Shown: positions 49,688 to 57,573 of the stretch, piece by piece | Numbering within the stretch: position 1 is the first letter of the stretch | Layout of the letters: each line of letters opens with the position of its first letter | Assembly: GCF_019247615.1 (NCBI RefSeq) | Contig: NZ_JAFBAT010000192.1 | Location: 1-64,000 of the forward strand | Source: Mycobacterium sp. | GTDB lineage: Bacteria; Actinomycetota; Actinomycetes; Mycobacteriales; Mycobacteriaceae | Reading direction: 5' to 3' | Length of the DNA stretch: 64,000 nt | Position numbers and translations under genes: made by a program | The notes under the pieces: generated by a model | What the model was told of the DNA's origin: nothing | Seen by the model: only the letters and a program-made list of their open reading frames with translations | Databases searched by the model: none

Positions 49688-50989
49688 GTGGACAACGATG
49701 GCACCATAGGTGAGGTGACTACTCACCAGCTGCCCGCGCACGGCTCCGGCCATCACGGCGGGCACCACCGGCAGCGCGCGTTCGCGCAGTCGTCCAAGCT
49801 GCAGGACGTCCTGTACGAAATCCGCGGACCGGTGCACCAGCATGCCGCGCGGCTGGAAGCCGAGGGGCACCGCATTCTCAAGCTCAACATCGGCAATCCG
49901 GCGCCATTCGGGTTCGAGGCGCCCGACGTGATCATGCGCGACATGATCCAGGCCCTGCCGTACGCCCAGGGCTACTCCGACTCGCAGGGCATCCTGCCGG
50001 CGCGGCGGGCGGTCGTGACCCGCTACGAGCTGGTCGACGGATTTCCCCGGTTCGACGTCGACGACGTGTACCTGGGCAACGGCGTCTCCGAGCTGATCAC
50101 GATGACGCTGCAAGCGCTGCTCGACAACGGCGATCAGGTGTTGATCCCGGCGCCCGACTACCCGCTGTGGACGGCGTCGACCTCCCTGGCCGGAGGTACC
50201 CCGGTGCACTATCTGTGCGACGAGACCCAGAACTGGCAGCCCGATATCGCCGATTTGGAATCCCGGATCACCGAGCGAACCAAGGCGCTGGTGGTGATCA
50301 ACCCGAACAACCCGACCGGCGCCGTGTACAGCCGCGAGGTCCTCACTCAGATGGTCGAGCTGGCACGCAAGCACCAGCTGTTGCTGCTGGCCGACGAGAT
50401 CTACGACAAGATCCTCTACGACGACGCCAAGCACATCAATGTGGCCTCGCTCGCGCCCGACATGCTGTGTCTGACTTTCAACGGCCTGTCGAAGGCCTAT
50501 CGCGTCGCCGGCTACCGAGCCGGCTGGCTGGCCGTCACCGGCCCCAAGGACCACGCCGAGAGCTTCATCGAGGGAATCAGCTTGCTGGCCAACATGCGGC
50601 TGTGCCCGAACGTGCCGGCGCAACACGCAATACAGGTCGCGCTCGGCGGCCACCAGAGCATCGAAGACCTGGTGCTACCCGGCGGGCGGCTGCTCGAGCA
50701 GCGCGACGTGGCCTGGACGAAGCTCAACGAGATTCCCGGGGTTTCGTGCGTCAAACCCGAGGGCGCCCTGTATGCGTTCCCGCGGCTCGACCCCGAGGTC
50801 TACGACATCGAGGACGACGAGCAACTCGTTCTCGACCTGTTGCTCTCGGAGAAGATTCTCGTCACCCAGGGCACCGGGTTCAATTGGCCGGAGCCGGACC
50901 ACCTGCGCCTTGTGACCTTGCCGTGGTCGCGTGATCTCGCGGCCGCGATCGAACGGCTCGGCAACTTCTTGACCAGCTATCGCCAGTAG
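49688..50989 (+). CDS. aspC: PLP aminotransferase, AspC/AlaA type (Rv0337c-like)
   Basis: A 433-aa class I aminotransferase. KLNIGNPAPFGFEAPD, YSDSQGILPARRAVV, GNGVSELITMTLQALLDNGDQVL, VINPNNPTGAVYS, ADEIYDKILYD and the PLP-lysine stretch TFNGLSKAYRVAGYRAGW are present. The blocks resemble E. coli AlaA more than classic AspC, so alanine-glutamate transamination is as likely as aspartate. The start is a GTG at 49688; another GTG at 49715 (VTTHQLPAHG) is possible. Convergence with nothing; the accessory islet begins after its stop. Confidence 0.9.
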   Translation: MDNDGTIGEVTTHQLPAHGSGHHGGHHRQRAFAQSSKLQDVLYEIRGPVHQHAARLEAEGHRILKLNIGNPAPFGFEAPDVIMRDMIQALPYAQGYSDSQGILPARRAVVTRYELVDGFPRFDVDDVYLGNGVSELITMTLQALLDNGDQVLIPAPDYPLWTASTSLAGGTPVHYLCDETQNWQPDIADLESRITERTKALVVINPNNPTGAVYSREVLTQMVELARKHQLLLLADEIYDKILYDDAKHINVASLAPDMLCLTFNGLSKAYRVAGYRAGWLAVTGPKDHAESFIEGISLLANMRLCPNVPAQHAIQVALGGHQSIEDLVLPGGRLLEQRDVAWTKLNEIPGVSCVKPEGALYAFPRLDPEVYDIEDDEQLVLDLLLSEKILVTQGTGFNWPEPDHLRLVTLPWSRDLAAAIERLGNFLTSYRQ

Positions 50990-51058
50990 GCGAGTGCCAG
51001 CCCGACGCCCTCTAACCCCAGTCGATTTGTGCTCGTCACAGACCCGAGGGAACATTTC

Positions 51059-51075
51059 GTAACGCAACGCGTTAC
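51059..51075. promoter_or_regulatory. Palindromic operator of the toxin-antitoxin islet
   Basis: GTAACGC-AAC-GCGTTAC, perfect 7-bp arms. A -10-like TACACT (51073-51078) overlaps its right edge and would start RNA at about 51086, at the toxin's GTG. This is the expected geometry for autorepression by the RHH antitoxin. Confidence 0.65.
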
Positions 51076-51086
51076 ACTTGCTAAGT

Positions 51087-51356
51087 GTGCTGCCTCCGAT
51101 CACCTGGACCGAGGAGAGCGAAGACCATATCGCCGAACACGACGTGTCACCGCACGAAGTGGAAGAGGCAATCTATACCCGCCCACGCCTGAAGAAGCGG
51201 GGGCGGAGCGACACGATGCTTTTCTACGGTCAGAGCCAAGCCGGTCGATACCTCTTCGTAGTGACCTCTTAGGCCCTGGATGGCGGAATGTACATCGTGA
51301 CCGCACGAGACATGGTCGACGCGGAAAAGCGAGAGTTCAGAAAGAAAGCGAGGTAG
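51087..51356 (+). pseudogene. BrnT-like RNase toxin gene interrupted by an amber codon
   Basis: From GTG 51087 the frame reads LPPITWTEESEDHIAEHDVSPHEVEEAIYTRP, the BrnT-type start (W-x-x-x-x..HI-x-x-H-x-V-x-x-x-E-V-E). It then reads GQSQAGRYLFVVTS, then TAG (51270-51272), and continues in the same frame as ALDGGMYIVTARDMVDAEKREFRKKAR to a second TAG. The two parts make a full 89-codon BrnT-like protein, so one base (perhaps GAG to TAG) inactivated it. The missing third carries the conserved ARxM...E+xxx+ end. BrnT cleaves RNA and is neutralised by a co-encoded RHH protein. Confidence 0.75.
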
Positions 51357-51361
51357 AGCAC

Positions 51362-51772
51362 ATGAATAAGAAGAAATTGAAAGAATTACGCGAATACTAT
51401 GACAACACTGACACGAGTGCAGAAATCGTCGACGCTGAACTCGACGATGAGATCGTCCAGTCGCCGATGGTTGGGATTACCGTGCGGTTGCCGGCTGAGG
51501 TACTTCAACGGGTCCGCGAGCGGGCTGCACAGGAGAACATCAAGACGACCGCCCTCATTAGGCGATGGATCGAGCACCATGTCGAGCCCAGATCCTTATT
51601 TGGCGGACCGATACCCACGTCACCATCGGTGACCGCCGCGTCGGTTACAAGCGTCTATCAAACGATCTTAGAGCTCCATACGAACGCTTCGCTACCGGCG
51701 CAAACCAGGGAAGTGGTCGAGTCGTTCAAGGAGTTTGAGCCGCTACTCCTAAGAGATCGAGTGAGTACATGA
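51362..51772 (+). CDS. Ribbon-helix-helix antitoxin (CopG/BrnA-like)
   Basis: ATG at 51362, 5 bp after the toxin frame, gives 136 aa; the 247-aa ORF is a read-through. Residues 1-35 (KKKLKELREYYDNTDTSAEIVDAELDD) are the toxin-binding type of N-terminus. Residues 36-72 form the RHH DNA-binding fold (MVGITVRLPAEVLQRVRERAAQENIKTTALIRRWIEHHVE). The last 60 residues are unusual for such antitoxins. Codon use is AT-richer than the neighbours (AATAAGAAGAAATTGAAAG). The stop overlaps the GvpU-like ATG, so antitoxin and that protein are co-translated. Confidence 0.8.
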   Translation: MNKKKLKELREYYDNTDTSAEIVDAELDDEIVQSPMVGITVRLPAEVLQRVRERAAQENIKTTALIRRWIEHHVEPRSLFGGPIPTSPSVTAASVTSVYQTILELHTNASLPAQTREVVESFKEFEPLLLRDRVST

Positions 51773-52287
51773 CTGAAGAAGGACCAGGGTCGTCAGCGGC
51801 CATCAGCGAGGCGGAGGCTACCTTCCTTCGCGAGGAGCGGGAAACGACCCGACCGTTTGACCCCGAGCTCATGCGTCTAGTCCATTTCCTCAATGTTGTA
51901 GACGCGGCGGAGATCGGAGTGACGTTGTATGTCGGTGGCTGTGTCGTTTCGGGAATGTTGATTTCCACGGCACAATTCTACCGACTGCTCATCAAAAACA
52001 TCACTGACGAAAGCACGCTGAGCCCCCACTCGGACCGAGCCGCTGCGCAGAGTTTCGCGGATCTTTACCGACCACAGTTGGCGAATGCAGAGAAAGAAGT
52101 CAAGGAGAGTAGGGCATCCAAAACACCGCCTCCGACTCCCCGACATATTCACTTGCGCCATGCGCAGGCCTTCGTTGGCGGCGCAGAGCCGTTGACGCAA
52201 GCTGTGTGGCGTGGTCGGCTCGCTTGCGTTGATGGCTGGTCGATCGGCAATTTCGGGTCAATTCCGCCACTTGACGCGGCGGTATAG
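51769..52287 (+). CDS. GvpU-like (gas-vesicle accessory family) protein
   Basis: A 172-aa protein whose two halves resemble GvpU-family proteins. LVHFLNVVDAAEIGVTLYVGGCVVSGMLISTAQFYRLL (about 38-75) matches the GvTLxVGGxxVSGxLIS core. HIHLRHAQAFVGGAEPL...WRGRLACVDGWSIG (about 125-162) matches the C-terminal strand region. No gas-vesicle shell gene is near, so the role is unlikely to be flotation. ATGA overlap couples it to the antitoxin. No signal peptide or membrane helix. Assignment is by remembered motif and is moderate. Confidence 0.6.
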   Translation: MTEEGPGSSAAISEAEATFLREERETTRPFDPELMRLVHFLNVVDAAEIGVTLYVGGCVVSGMLISTAQFYRLLIKNITDESTLSPHSDRAAAQSFADLYRPQLANAEKEVKESRASKTPPPTPRHIHLRHAQAFVGGAEPLTQAVWRGRLACVDGWSIGNFGSIPPLDAAV

Positions 52288-52464
52288 GCCGCGGGCGTTG
52301 CAGCAAGCGCACCGACTCACATGTGTTGGGAACGGGCCACCCTCTACGCAGGTGTATACGCGTTCGCCCACGACTCCGTGAAATGAGTCGTCGATGGTGG
52401 TGTGGAATTTCCCGGCCCATTGATGTGTCGGTTTGGCGATTTGGCACCAGACTGCCCCACGCAT
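52258..52464 (-). CDS. Possible small Cys-containing protein, uncertain
   Basis: A 68-codon minus-strand frame, MRGAVWCQIAKPTHQWAGKF...HVSRCACCNARGLYRRVKWRN. The C-terminal CACC-type cluster plus an earlier CVEGG suggest a small zinc-binding protein, and the composition looks protein-like. It covers the otherwise empty 52288-52501 gap but overlaps the GvpU-like 3' end by 30 nt. It could be a fragment of an acquired gene. Shown with low confidence. Confidence 0.3.
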   Translation of the reverse strand: MRGAVWCQIAKPTHQWAGKFHTTIDDSFHGVVGERVYTCVEGGPFPTHVSRCACCNARGLYRRVKWRN

Positions 52465-52501
52465 CAGTACGCGGGTCGCGGCGCCCTTTACCCTCGACCG
52501 G

Positions 52502-53767
52502 GTGACGCACTCGCATTCGCACACGCTGTCGTCGGGACCGTCTCCGCCGGCTCCCCTGCCCGCCAAGATTGTCATCGGGTTGCTGGTCTTGATCGGTGCG
52601 GCAGTGGTAGCCGGTGCGGCCTGGCTGTGGCCGAGCAGGCAGCACGTCGACATCCCGCTGCCGTTCCAGAACTCCTCCGGCGGTTCGGTGAGCACCCAAC
52701 GGGGGCACGTTCTGTCCAGCGCGCTGGGCGACTGCGGCAGCGCGTCGGCGGGTCAGGTGCTCACCACGGCCCCCAAACCGGCGGCCCCCGGCGCCGGGCG
52801 GTGCGTACAAACACTGATGGCGATCGATTCCGGGCCGAACGCCGGCGCCGACACGCTGTTGGAATCCTCTCCGGGCCCGGGACAGGCCCACTTCGCGGCC
52901 GGTGATCGCGTGCGGCTCGTCCGGCAGGTCGACGACCAGGGCACGACCAACTACGCGTTTTACGACTTCGAACGCGGCTGGCAGCTGGTCGCGTTCGGGC
53001 TGGCATTCGCCGTGGTGATCGTCGCGGTGGCCCGTTGGCGCGGGCTGCTTGCGCTGGTCGGCATCGTGGTCGCGTTCGCGGTGCTGGTGGTGTTCCTGCT
53101 GCCGGCGCTGCGCGGCGGCGCCCCCGCGGTGCCCGTCGCGCTGGTGTCGTCGGCGGCGATCCTCTATGCGGTGATATACCTCGCCCACGGCATCAACCTG
53201 CGAACGAGCGCCGCCCTGCTGGGCACCTTGTCGTCGCTACTGCTGGCGGCTGGATTATCCTGGGCCGCAGTCGATTTAGCACACCTCACCGGGTTGTCGG
53301 ATGACCAGAACAGCCAGGTGTCGGCCTATTTGGGCAACGTGTCCATCAGCGGGTTGCTGCTCGCCGGGTTCATCATCGGGTCGCTCGGGGTGCTGAATGA
53401 CGTGACCGTCACCCAGGCGTCGACGGTCTTCGAGCTCGCCCACCTCGGCGGCTCCCGGCGGGCCATCTTCACGGGCGCGATCCGGGTCGGCCGCGACCAC
53501 ATCGCCAGCACGGTCTACACCCTGATGCTGGCCTACGCCGGCACGTCGCTCCCCCTGCTGCTGCTGTTCAGCGTCTCCAATCGCTCGCTGGGTGACGTGG
53601 TGACGAGCGAAAGTGTGGCCATCGAGCTGACCCGCTCGGCGGTGGGCGGCATCGCTTTGGCGCTGTCGGTGCCGTTGACAACGGCGATCGCCGCGGTGTT
53701 GGCCAAACCCGCCGGCATCAACTCCGTTCCAACAGCTCCAGCAAGTAGCCGCCGTATCCGGACTTGA
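52502..53767 (+). CDS. YibE/F-like polytopic membrane protein
   Basis: Start GTG at 52502 ([11 protein letters not shown]), 421 aa. There is a His-rich cytoplasmic start and one helix ([21 protein letters not shown]). A roughly 100-residue soluble segment with three Cys follows. Then about seven helices carry the YibE/F core ([18 protein letters not shown]-like [71 protein letters not shown]). Function of the family is unknown; some relatives are linked to export. The last 50 nt overlap convergent rmlA. Confidence 0.82.
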   Translation: MTHSHSHTLSSGPSPPAPLPAKIVIGLLVLIGAAVVAGAAWLWPSRQHVDIPLPFQNSSGGSVSTQRGHVLSSALGDCGSASAGQVLTTAPKPAAPGAGRCVQTLMAIDSGPNAGADTLLESSPGPGQAHFAAGDRVRLVRQVDDQGTTNYAFYDFERGWQLVAFGLAFAVVIVAVARWRGLLALVGIVVAFAVLVVFLLPALRGGAPAVPVALVSSAAILYAVIYLAHGINLRTSAALLGTLSSLLLAAGLSWAAVDLAHLTGLSDDQNSQVSAYLGNVSISGLLLAGFIIGSLGVLNDVTVTQASTVFELAHLGGSRRAIFTGAIRVGRDHIASTVYTLMLAYAGTSLPLLLLFSVSNRSLGDVVTSESVAIELTRSAVGGIALALSVPLTTAIAAVLAKPAGINSVPTAPASSRRIRT

Positions 53768-54584
53768 GCAGGTCGCGGGCGCGTGCCGCGAGTTCGTCGT
53801 CGGTGATCCAGCCCTGGCGCCAGGCGACTTCCTCGGGAACGCTGACCTTCAGTCCCTGCCTCCGTTCCAGCGTCCGGACGTAGTCGCTGGCATCCAGCAG
53901 CGAGTCGAAAGTCCCCGTGTCGAGCCAGGCCGTGCCACGGGCCAGCACCTCGACCGCCAGCCTGCCCCGGTTCAGATAGATTTGGTTGACTTCGGTGATC
54001 TCGTATTCGCCGCGCGCCGATTTCTTTAAGCTCTTGGCGATTTCGATCACGTCGTTGTCATAGAAATACAGGCCTGGTACCGCGTACTTGGACTTCGGGG
54101 TGGCCGGCTTCTCCTCCAGCGACAGCGCCATGCCGTCGGGCCCGAATTCGACTACGCCGTACGCCGACGGGTTCGCCACCCAATACGCGAAAATTGCTCC
54201 GCCGCTTACGCTTTGGAAGCGTCTAAGGTTGGTGCCAAGGCCGGGACCGTAGAAGATGTTGTCCCCCAATACCAGTGCAGACGCATCGTTGCCGATGTGG
54301 TTGGCGCCCAACACGAAAGCTTGCGCGAGACCGTCGGGGCGCTCTTGCGTCACATAGCTGAGGTTGATGCCGAATTGCGAACCGTCGCCGAGGAGGCGCT
54401 GAAAGCCGCCCGCGTCGTGTGGCGTGGTGATCACCAGAATGTCGCGGATTCCGGCCATCATCAGCGTGGACAGCGGGTAGTAGATCATCGGTTTGTCGTA
54501 GACCGGCAGCAACTGCTTGCTGATACCGATCGTGATCGGATGAAGACGGGTGCCCGAGCCCCCGGCCAAGATGATCCCGCGCAT
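53718..54584 (-). CDS. rmlA: Glucose-1-phosphate thymidylyltransferase
   Basis: RmlA makes dTDP-glucose, the first step of dTDP-rhamnose synthesis for the arabinogalactan linker. The 288-aa protein starts [33 protein letters not shown] (nucleotide loop and catalytic Lys/Arg). It has [11 protein letters not shown] (metal Asp), [17 protein letters not shown] and [17 protein letters not shown]. Length is exactly that of mycobacterial RmlA. It follows the NTF2-like gene by 18 bp. Confidence 0.97.
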   Translation of the reverse strand: MRGIILAGGSGTRLHPITIGISKQLLPVYDKPMIYYPLSTLMMAGIRDILVITTPHDAGGFQRLLGDGSQFGINLSYVTQERPDGLAQAFVLGANHIGNDASALVLGDNIFYGPGLGTNLRRFQSVSGGAIFAYWVANPSAYGVVEFGPDGMALSLEEKPATPKSKYAVPGLYFYDNDVIEIAKSLKKSARGEYEITEVNQIYLNRGRLAVEVLARGTAWLDTGTFDSLLDASDYVRTLERRQGLKVSVPEEVAWRQGWITDDELAARARDLLKSGYGGYLLELLERS

Positions 54585-54602
54585 GACGGACTCGCATTCC
54601 CC

Positions 54603-54971
54603 CTAGTTGACGAAGTCGGACTCGGTGAGCTCGGTTGCCGCCAGGGCAGACGCCAGGTCCTCGTGCCGGAATATCGAGGTGACACGGTCGTGGACCACCC
54701 GGAATGCGGATGCCGCGTTGTAGACGGCCCCGTCCGGGGTGCTGACCTTTTGCTCGACGACCACGACGCCGTCGTGCACGTACATCCGGCCCGGCTCCGC
54801 CGTGCCCTCGCGCGAACCGGCCCAACTACGGAGGGCCTGATGGCCCTGTGCGGCGCCGTTCGCGTCGCCGATCTCGATGTCGTCGCTCGACAACAACACC
54901 AAGGTGTCCAGGTCGCCGGCATTGAGGGCGTCATGCCACGCCAGCACGGTGGCGATCTCCGAAGTGCTCAT
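54603..54971 (-). CDS. Small NTF2/SnoaL-like protein (Rv0333-like)
   Basis: Start MSTSEIATVLAWHDALNAGDLD, 122 aa. It has the cone-shaped NTF2/SnoaL layout: an N-terminal helix VLAWHDALNAGDLDTLVLLSSDDIEIGDANG, then strands GRMYVHDGVVVVEQKV and AASAFRVVHDRVTSIFRHEDLASALAA. No catalytic role can be assigned. It lies in one direction with Rv0332-like and rmlA genes. Confidence 0.8.
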   Translation of the reverse strand: MSTSEIATVLAWHDALNAGDLDTLVLLSSDDIEIGDANGAAQGHQALRSWAGSREGTAEPGRMYVHDGVVVVEQKVSTPDGAVYNAASAFRVVHDRVTSIFRHEDLASALAATELTESDFVN

Positions 54972-55000
54972 GGTCAGCAAGTTACCGCGTGCATGCCCGG

Positions 55001-55765
55001 CTAGAGAGGCGTACGGTCCAGCCAGTCCTGCCACACCTTGTCGTCGCCGAACAGCTCGATTCCCGCGTCGCTCACACGCAGCCGACGCGTGAGCGCCAGC
55101 AGCAGCTCGGCGGCGCCCCCGCGCAGCGCCGCGCTGCCCTTGCCGTGGGCGTGCGACCACACGATGGCGCCCTCCTGGACTCGGACGGTCCATTCGCCGC
55201 TGTCGCCCAGCCCCGGGTCGGTGGCGTGCAGGTGGAGGGTGTTGCCTTGGGCGAGGGGGAGTGGCGACCCGTCGCTCCCCGCCTGAATCGCAACTCGCTC
55301 AAGCCATTCGGTGATTCCGTCGGCCGCGATATCGGCTTCGATCCTGAACTCGGCCCCGGTGGCAATGGCGGCGTCGGCGCGGTGCACCACGGTCTCATGC
55401 AGGCGCCGCCGGATCCACCAGTCGGCCGGGCGCGGGCCGAGGAAGGTCCACACCGGCGTTGGCGGGGTTTCCAGGTACCACGCCTCGACAGCCGTCACCA
55501 GCTCGTGCGCTCCGCCGTGCAACCAGGAGATCGCACCGGCGGGATCAGGCGGGGGTTTGCCACCCTCGACCGCGCGGGGATCGAGGAAGGCGTCGAGGCG
55601 CTGGCGCACGATCTGCGCCGCCCAGCGGTCCCCGCGCCCGACGTGCCGCAGCAGTTGCGCCAGGCTCCAGCCCGGGCATGTGGGCACCGGAACGGACGCA
55701 TCGACATCGCGGAAGAGCTCCGCAAAAGCGCGGTTCTCGGCGAGAAACGCGGCGGCATGGTCCAC
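55001..55765 (-). CDS. Mycothiol-dependent maleylpyruvate isomerase-like protein (Rv0332-like)
   Basis: A 254-aa DinB/MDMPI-fold protein. The N-domain has VPTCPGWSLAQLLRHVGRGDRWAAQIV (first His of the metal site), LVTAVEAW and RRRLHETVVHRADAAIATG (HxxxH-like), consistent with a divalent metal and a mycothiol partner. The C-terminal MDMPI-C/SCP2-like domain is LHLHATDPGLGDSGEWTVRVQEGAIVWSHAHGKGSAALRG. Substrate unknown. Confidence 0.85.
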   Translation of the reverse strand: MDHAAAFLAENRAFAELFRDVDASVPVPTCPGWSLAQLLRHVGRGDRWAAQIVRQRLDAFLDPRAVEGGKPPPDPAGAISWLHGGAHELVTAVEAWYLETPPTPVWTFLGPRPADWWIRRRLHETVVHRADAAIATGAEFRIEADIAADGITEWLERVAIQAGSDGSPLPLAQGNTLHLHATDPGLGDSGEWTVRVQEGAIVWSHAHGKGSAALRGGAAELLLALTRRLRVSDAGIELFGDDKVWQDWLDRTPL

Positions 55766-55919
55766 GGAGGTCAGGCTACCCGCCGGCCCGCATCGCCCCC
55801 GGAAAGCGCGAAAGACAGCCCGGGGAGCCGGCGATCACGATAACGTCCGTCCGGGGAGATTGTTTCGATCGTGACCGGGGGCGAGCCTCGCCTGTGATCA
55901 GCTGATGAAAGGTGTGGGT

Positions 55920-57530
55920 ATGTCGTTTTTGATCGCGGCACCGGAGGCGCTGGGTGCGGCGGCTTCGGATTTGGCCGGTATCGGTACGACGGTCAGCGCG
56001 GCCCATGCGGCCGCCGCGGCCCCGACCACGGGCCTGTTGGCCGCGGGTGCCGACGAGGTGTCGACTGCTATCGCATCGCTGTTTTCCGCCCACGCGCAGG
56101 CCTTTCAAAAGCTGGGCACTCAGGCCGCGGCCTTCCACGACCAGTTTGTGCAGACCATGAGCGCGGGCGCGGCGGCGTACACCGGCACCGAGGCCGCCAA
56201 TGTCCAGGACACCCTGTTGGGCTTCGTCAATGCGCCGACCGAGGCGCTGTTCGGGCGCCCGATGATCGGCAACGGCGCCAACGGGGCCCCTGGGACCGGG
56301 CAGAACGGGCAACCTGGCGGGATCTTGATCGGCAACGGCGGGGCCGGCGGGTCCGGCGCGCCCGGCCAAAACGGCGGCAACGGCGGTGACGCCGGCCTGT
56401 TCGGCTCCGCCGGCGCCGGCGGAGCAGGCGGCGCCGCAACCGCCACTAGCCCGGCCGGCAACGGCGGGAAGGGCGGGACCGGCGCGCTGTTCGGCGGCGG
56501 CGGGGCCGGTGGTGCCGGCGGGTCCTCGACCTTCGCTCAAGCCGCCGGGAACGGCGGTGCAGGCGGAAACGGTGGGCTGCTGGGCGCCGGCGGCACCGGC
56601 GGCGCCGGTGGTTCGTCATCGCTCGGGTCCGGCGGGAATGGCGGGGCCGGCGGGAACGCCGGACTTGTCAGCCTCGGCGGCACCGGCGGCATCGGCGGAC
56701 CGACGCAGCCCACCGGTGGCGCCGGCGGCGCCGGTGGCGCCGGCGCCATCAACGGGGGTAGCGGGGGGGCCGGCGGCAATGCCGGGTTCCTTGGCTCCGG
56801 TGGGGCCGGCGGCGAAGGTGGGGTCGGCAATGCCGGCAACGGCGGTGCCGGCGGCCACGGCGGGGCCGGCTCGATTTGGGGGAACGGCGGACCCGGCGGC
56901 CACGGCGGCAGCGGGGTCACCGCCGGGGGAAGAGGCGGCGATGGCGGCGTCTCCGGCATCTTTGAGGGCTCTGCCGGCGCCGGCGGGTCCGGCGGCACCG
57001 CCAGCGGCGTCGGCGGCATCGGCGGCGCCGGCGGTACCGGCGGCGACACCCGTGGAATCTCCGGCAACGGCGGACTCGGCGGCGACGGCGGGGCCAGCCT
57101 CGGCGGCTCCGGCGGGGCAGGCGGTAACGGCGGCAGCGCCGGGCCCGTGATGGGCGGTGGCGGGGCGGGCGGCACCGGCGGCGCCGGCCTCGGGGGCGCC
57201 GGCGGGGCCGGCGGTATCGGTGGCAATGCGGGCATGCTGGAAAGCTCCGCCGGGGTCGGCGGGGCCGGCGGGGCGGGCCTGACCATCGGCGGCAACGGCG
57301 GGCACGGCGGTAAGGCCGGGGTGATCGGCAACGGCGGTGAGGGCGGCGCCGGCGGGGCGGGCCTCGTCGCGGGCGCGCCCGGCGGTAACGGCGGTAACGG
57401 CGGCGACGCCGTGCTGGTCGGTACCGGCGGTGACGGCGGTAATGCCGGTCCCGGCACGCCGCCGGGCAAGCCGGGGACCGGCGGCGCCGGCGGGCTGATC
57501 GGCTCGCCGGGAAACCCCGGGCAGCCCTGA
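55920..57530 (+). CDS. PE_PGRS protein
   Basis: Start [22 protein letters not shown] (536 aa), five codons inside the ORF. The PE domain is residues 1-95 (two helices, Pro-Glu in APEALG, YxxxE-like AYTGTEAAN), a type VII secretion signal. The linker [24 protein letters not shown] is the usual PE-to-PGRS junction. About 400 residues of GGAGG/NGG repeats follow, binding Ca2+ in studied members, and there is no C-terminal enzyme domain. It occupies the site where M. tuberculosis has PE6, between rmlA-region genes and udgA. Confidence 0.93.
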   Translation: MSFLIAAPEALGAAASDLAGIGTTVSAAHAAAAAPTTGLLAAGADEVSTAIASLFSAHAQAFQKLGTQAAAFHDQFVQTMSAGAAAYTGTEAANVQDTLLGFVNAPTEALFGRPMIGNGANGAPGTGQNGQPGGILIGNGGAGGSGAPGQNGGNGGDAGLFGSAGAGGAGGAATATSPAGNGGKGGTGALFGGGGAGGAGGSSTFAQAAGNGGAGGNGGLLGAGGTGGAGGSSSLGSGGNGGAGGNAGLVSLGGTGGIGGPTQPTGGAGGAGGAGAINGGSGGAGGNAGFLGSGGAGGEGGVGNAGNGGAGGHGGAGSIWGNGGPGGHGGSGVTAGGRGGDGGVSGIFEGSAGAGGSGGTASGVGGIGGAGGTGGDTRGISGNGGLGGDGGASLGGSGGAGGNGGSAGPVMGGGGAGGTGGAGLGGAGGAGGIGGNAGMLESSAGVGGAGGAGLTIGGNGGHGGKAGVIGNGGEGGAGGAGLVAGAPGGNGGNGGDAVLVGTGGDGGNAGPGTPPGKPGTGGAGGLIGSPGNPGQP

Positions 57531-57573
57531 GGCCTTCGGTGCGCGGGCGGCGCTAGGCAGAGTTAGGGGCCCT

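Noticed and set aside
51270-51272. Programmed stop-codon readthrough or pyrrolysine-type recoding in the toxin gene
   Set aside because: The codon is TAG, not selenocysteine TGA. No hairpin or recoding gene is visible, and actinobacteria do not normally decode TAG. A simple mutation is the better explanation.
52100-53188. 362-aa minus-strand ORF
   Set aside because: It is mainly antisense to the YibE/F gene; only the separate 68-codon frame was worth listing.
56300-57480. CRISPR-like or minisatellite array
   Set aside because: The regular GGCGG-rich repeats are the PGRS coding repeats; there are no uniform repeats with unique spacers.
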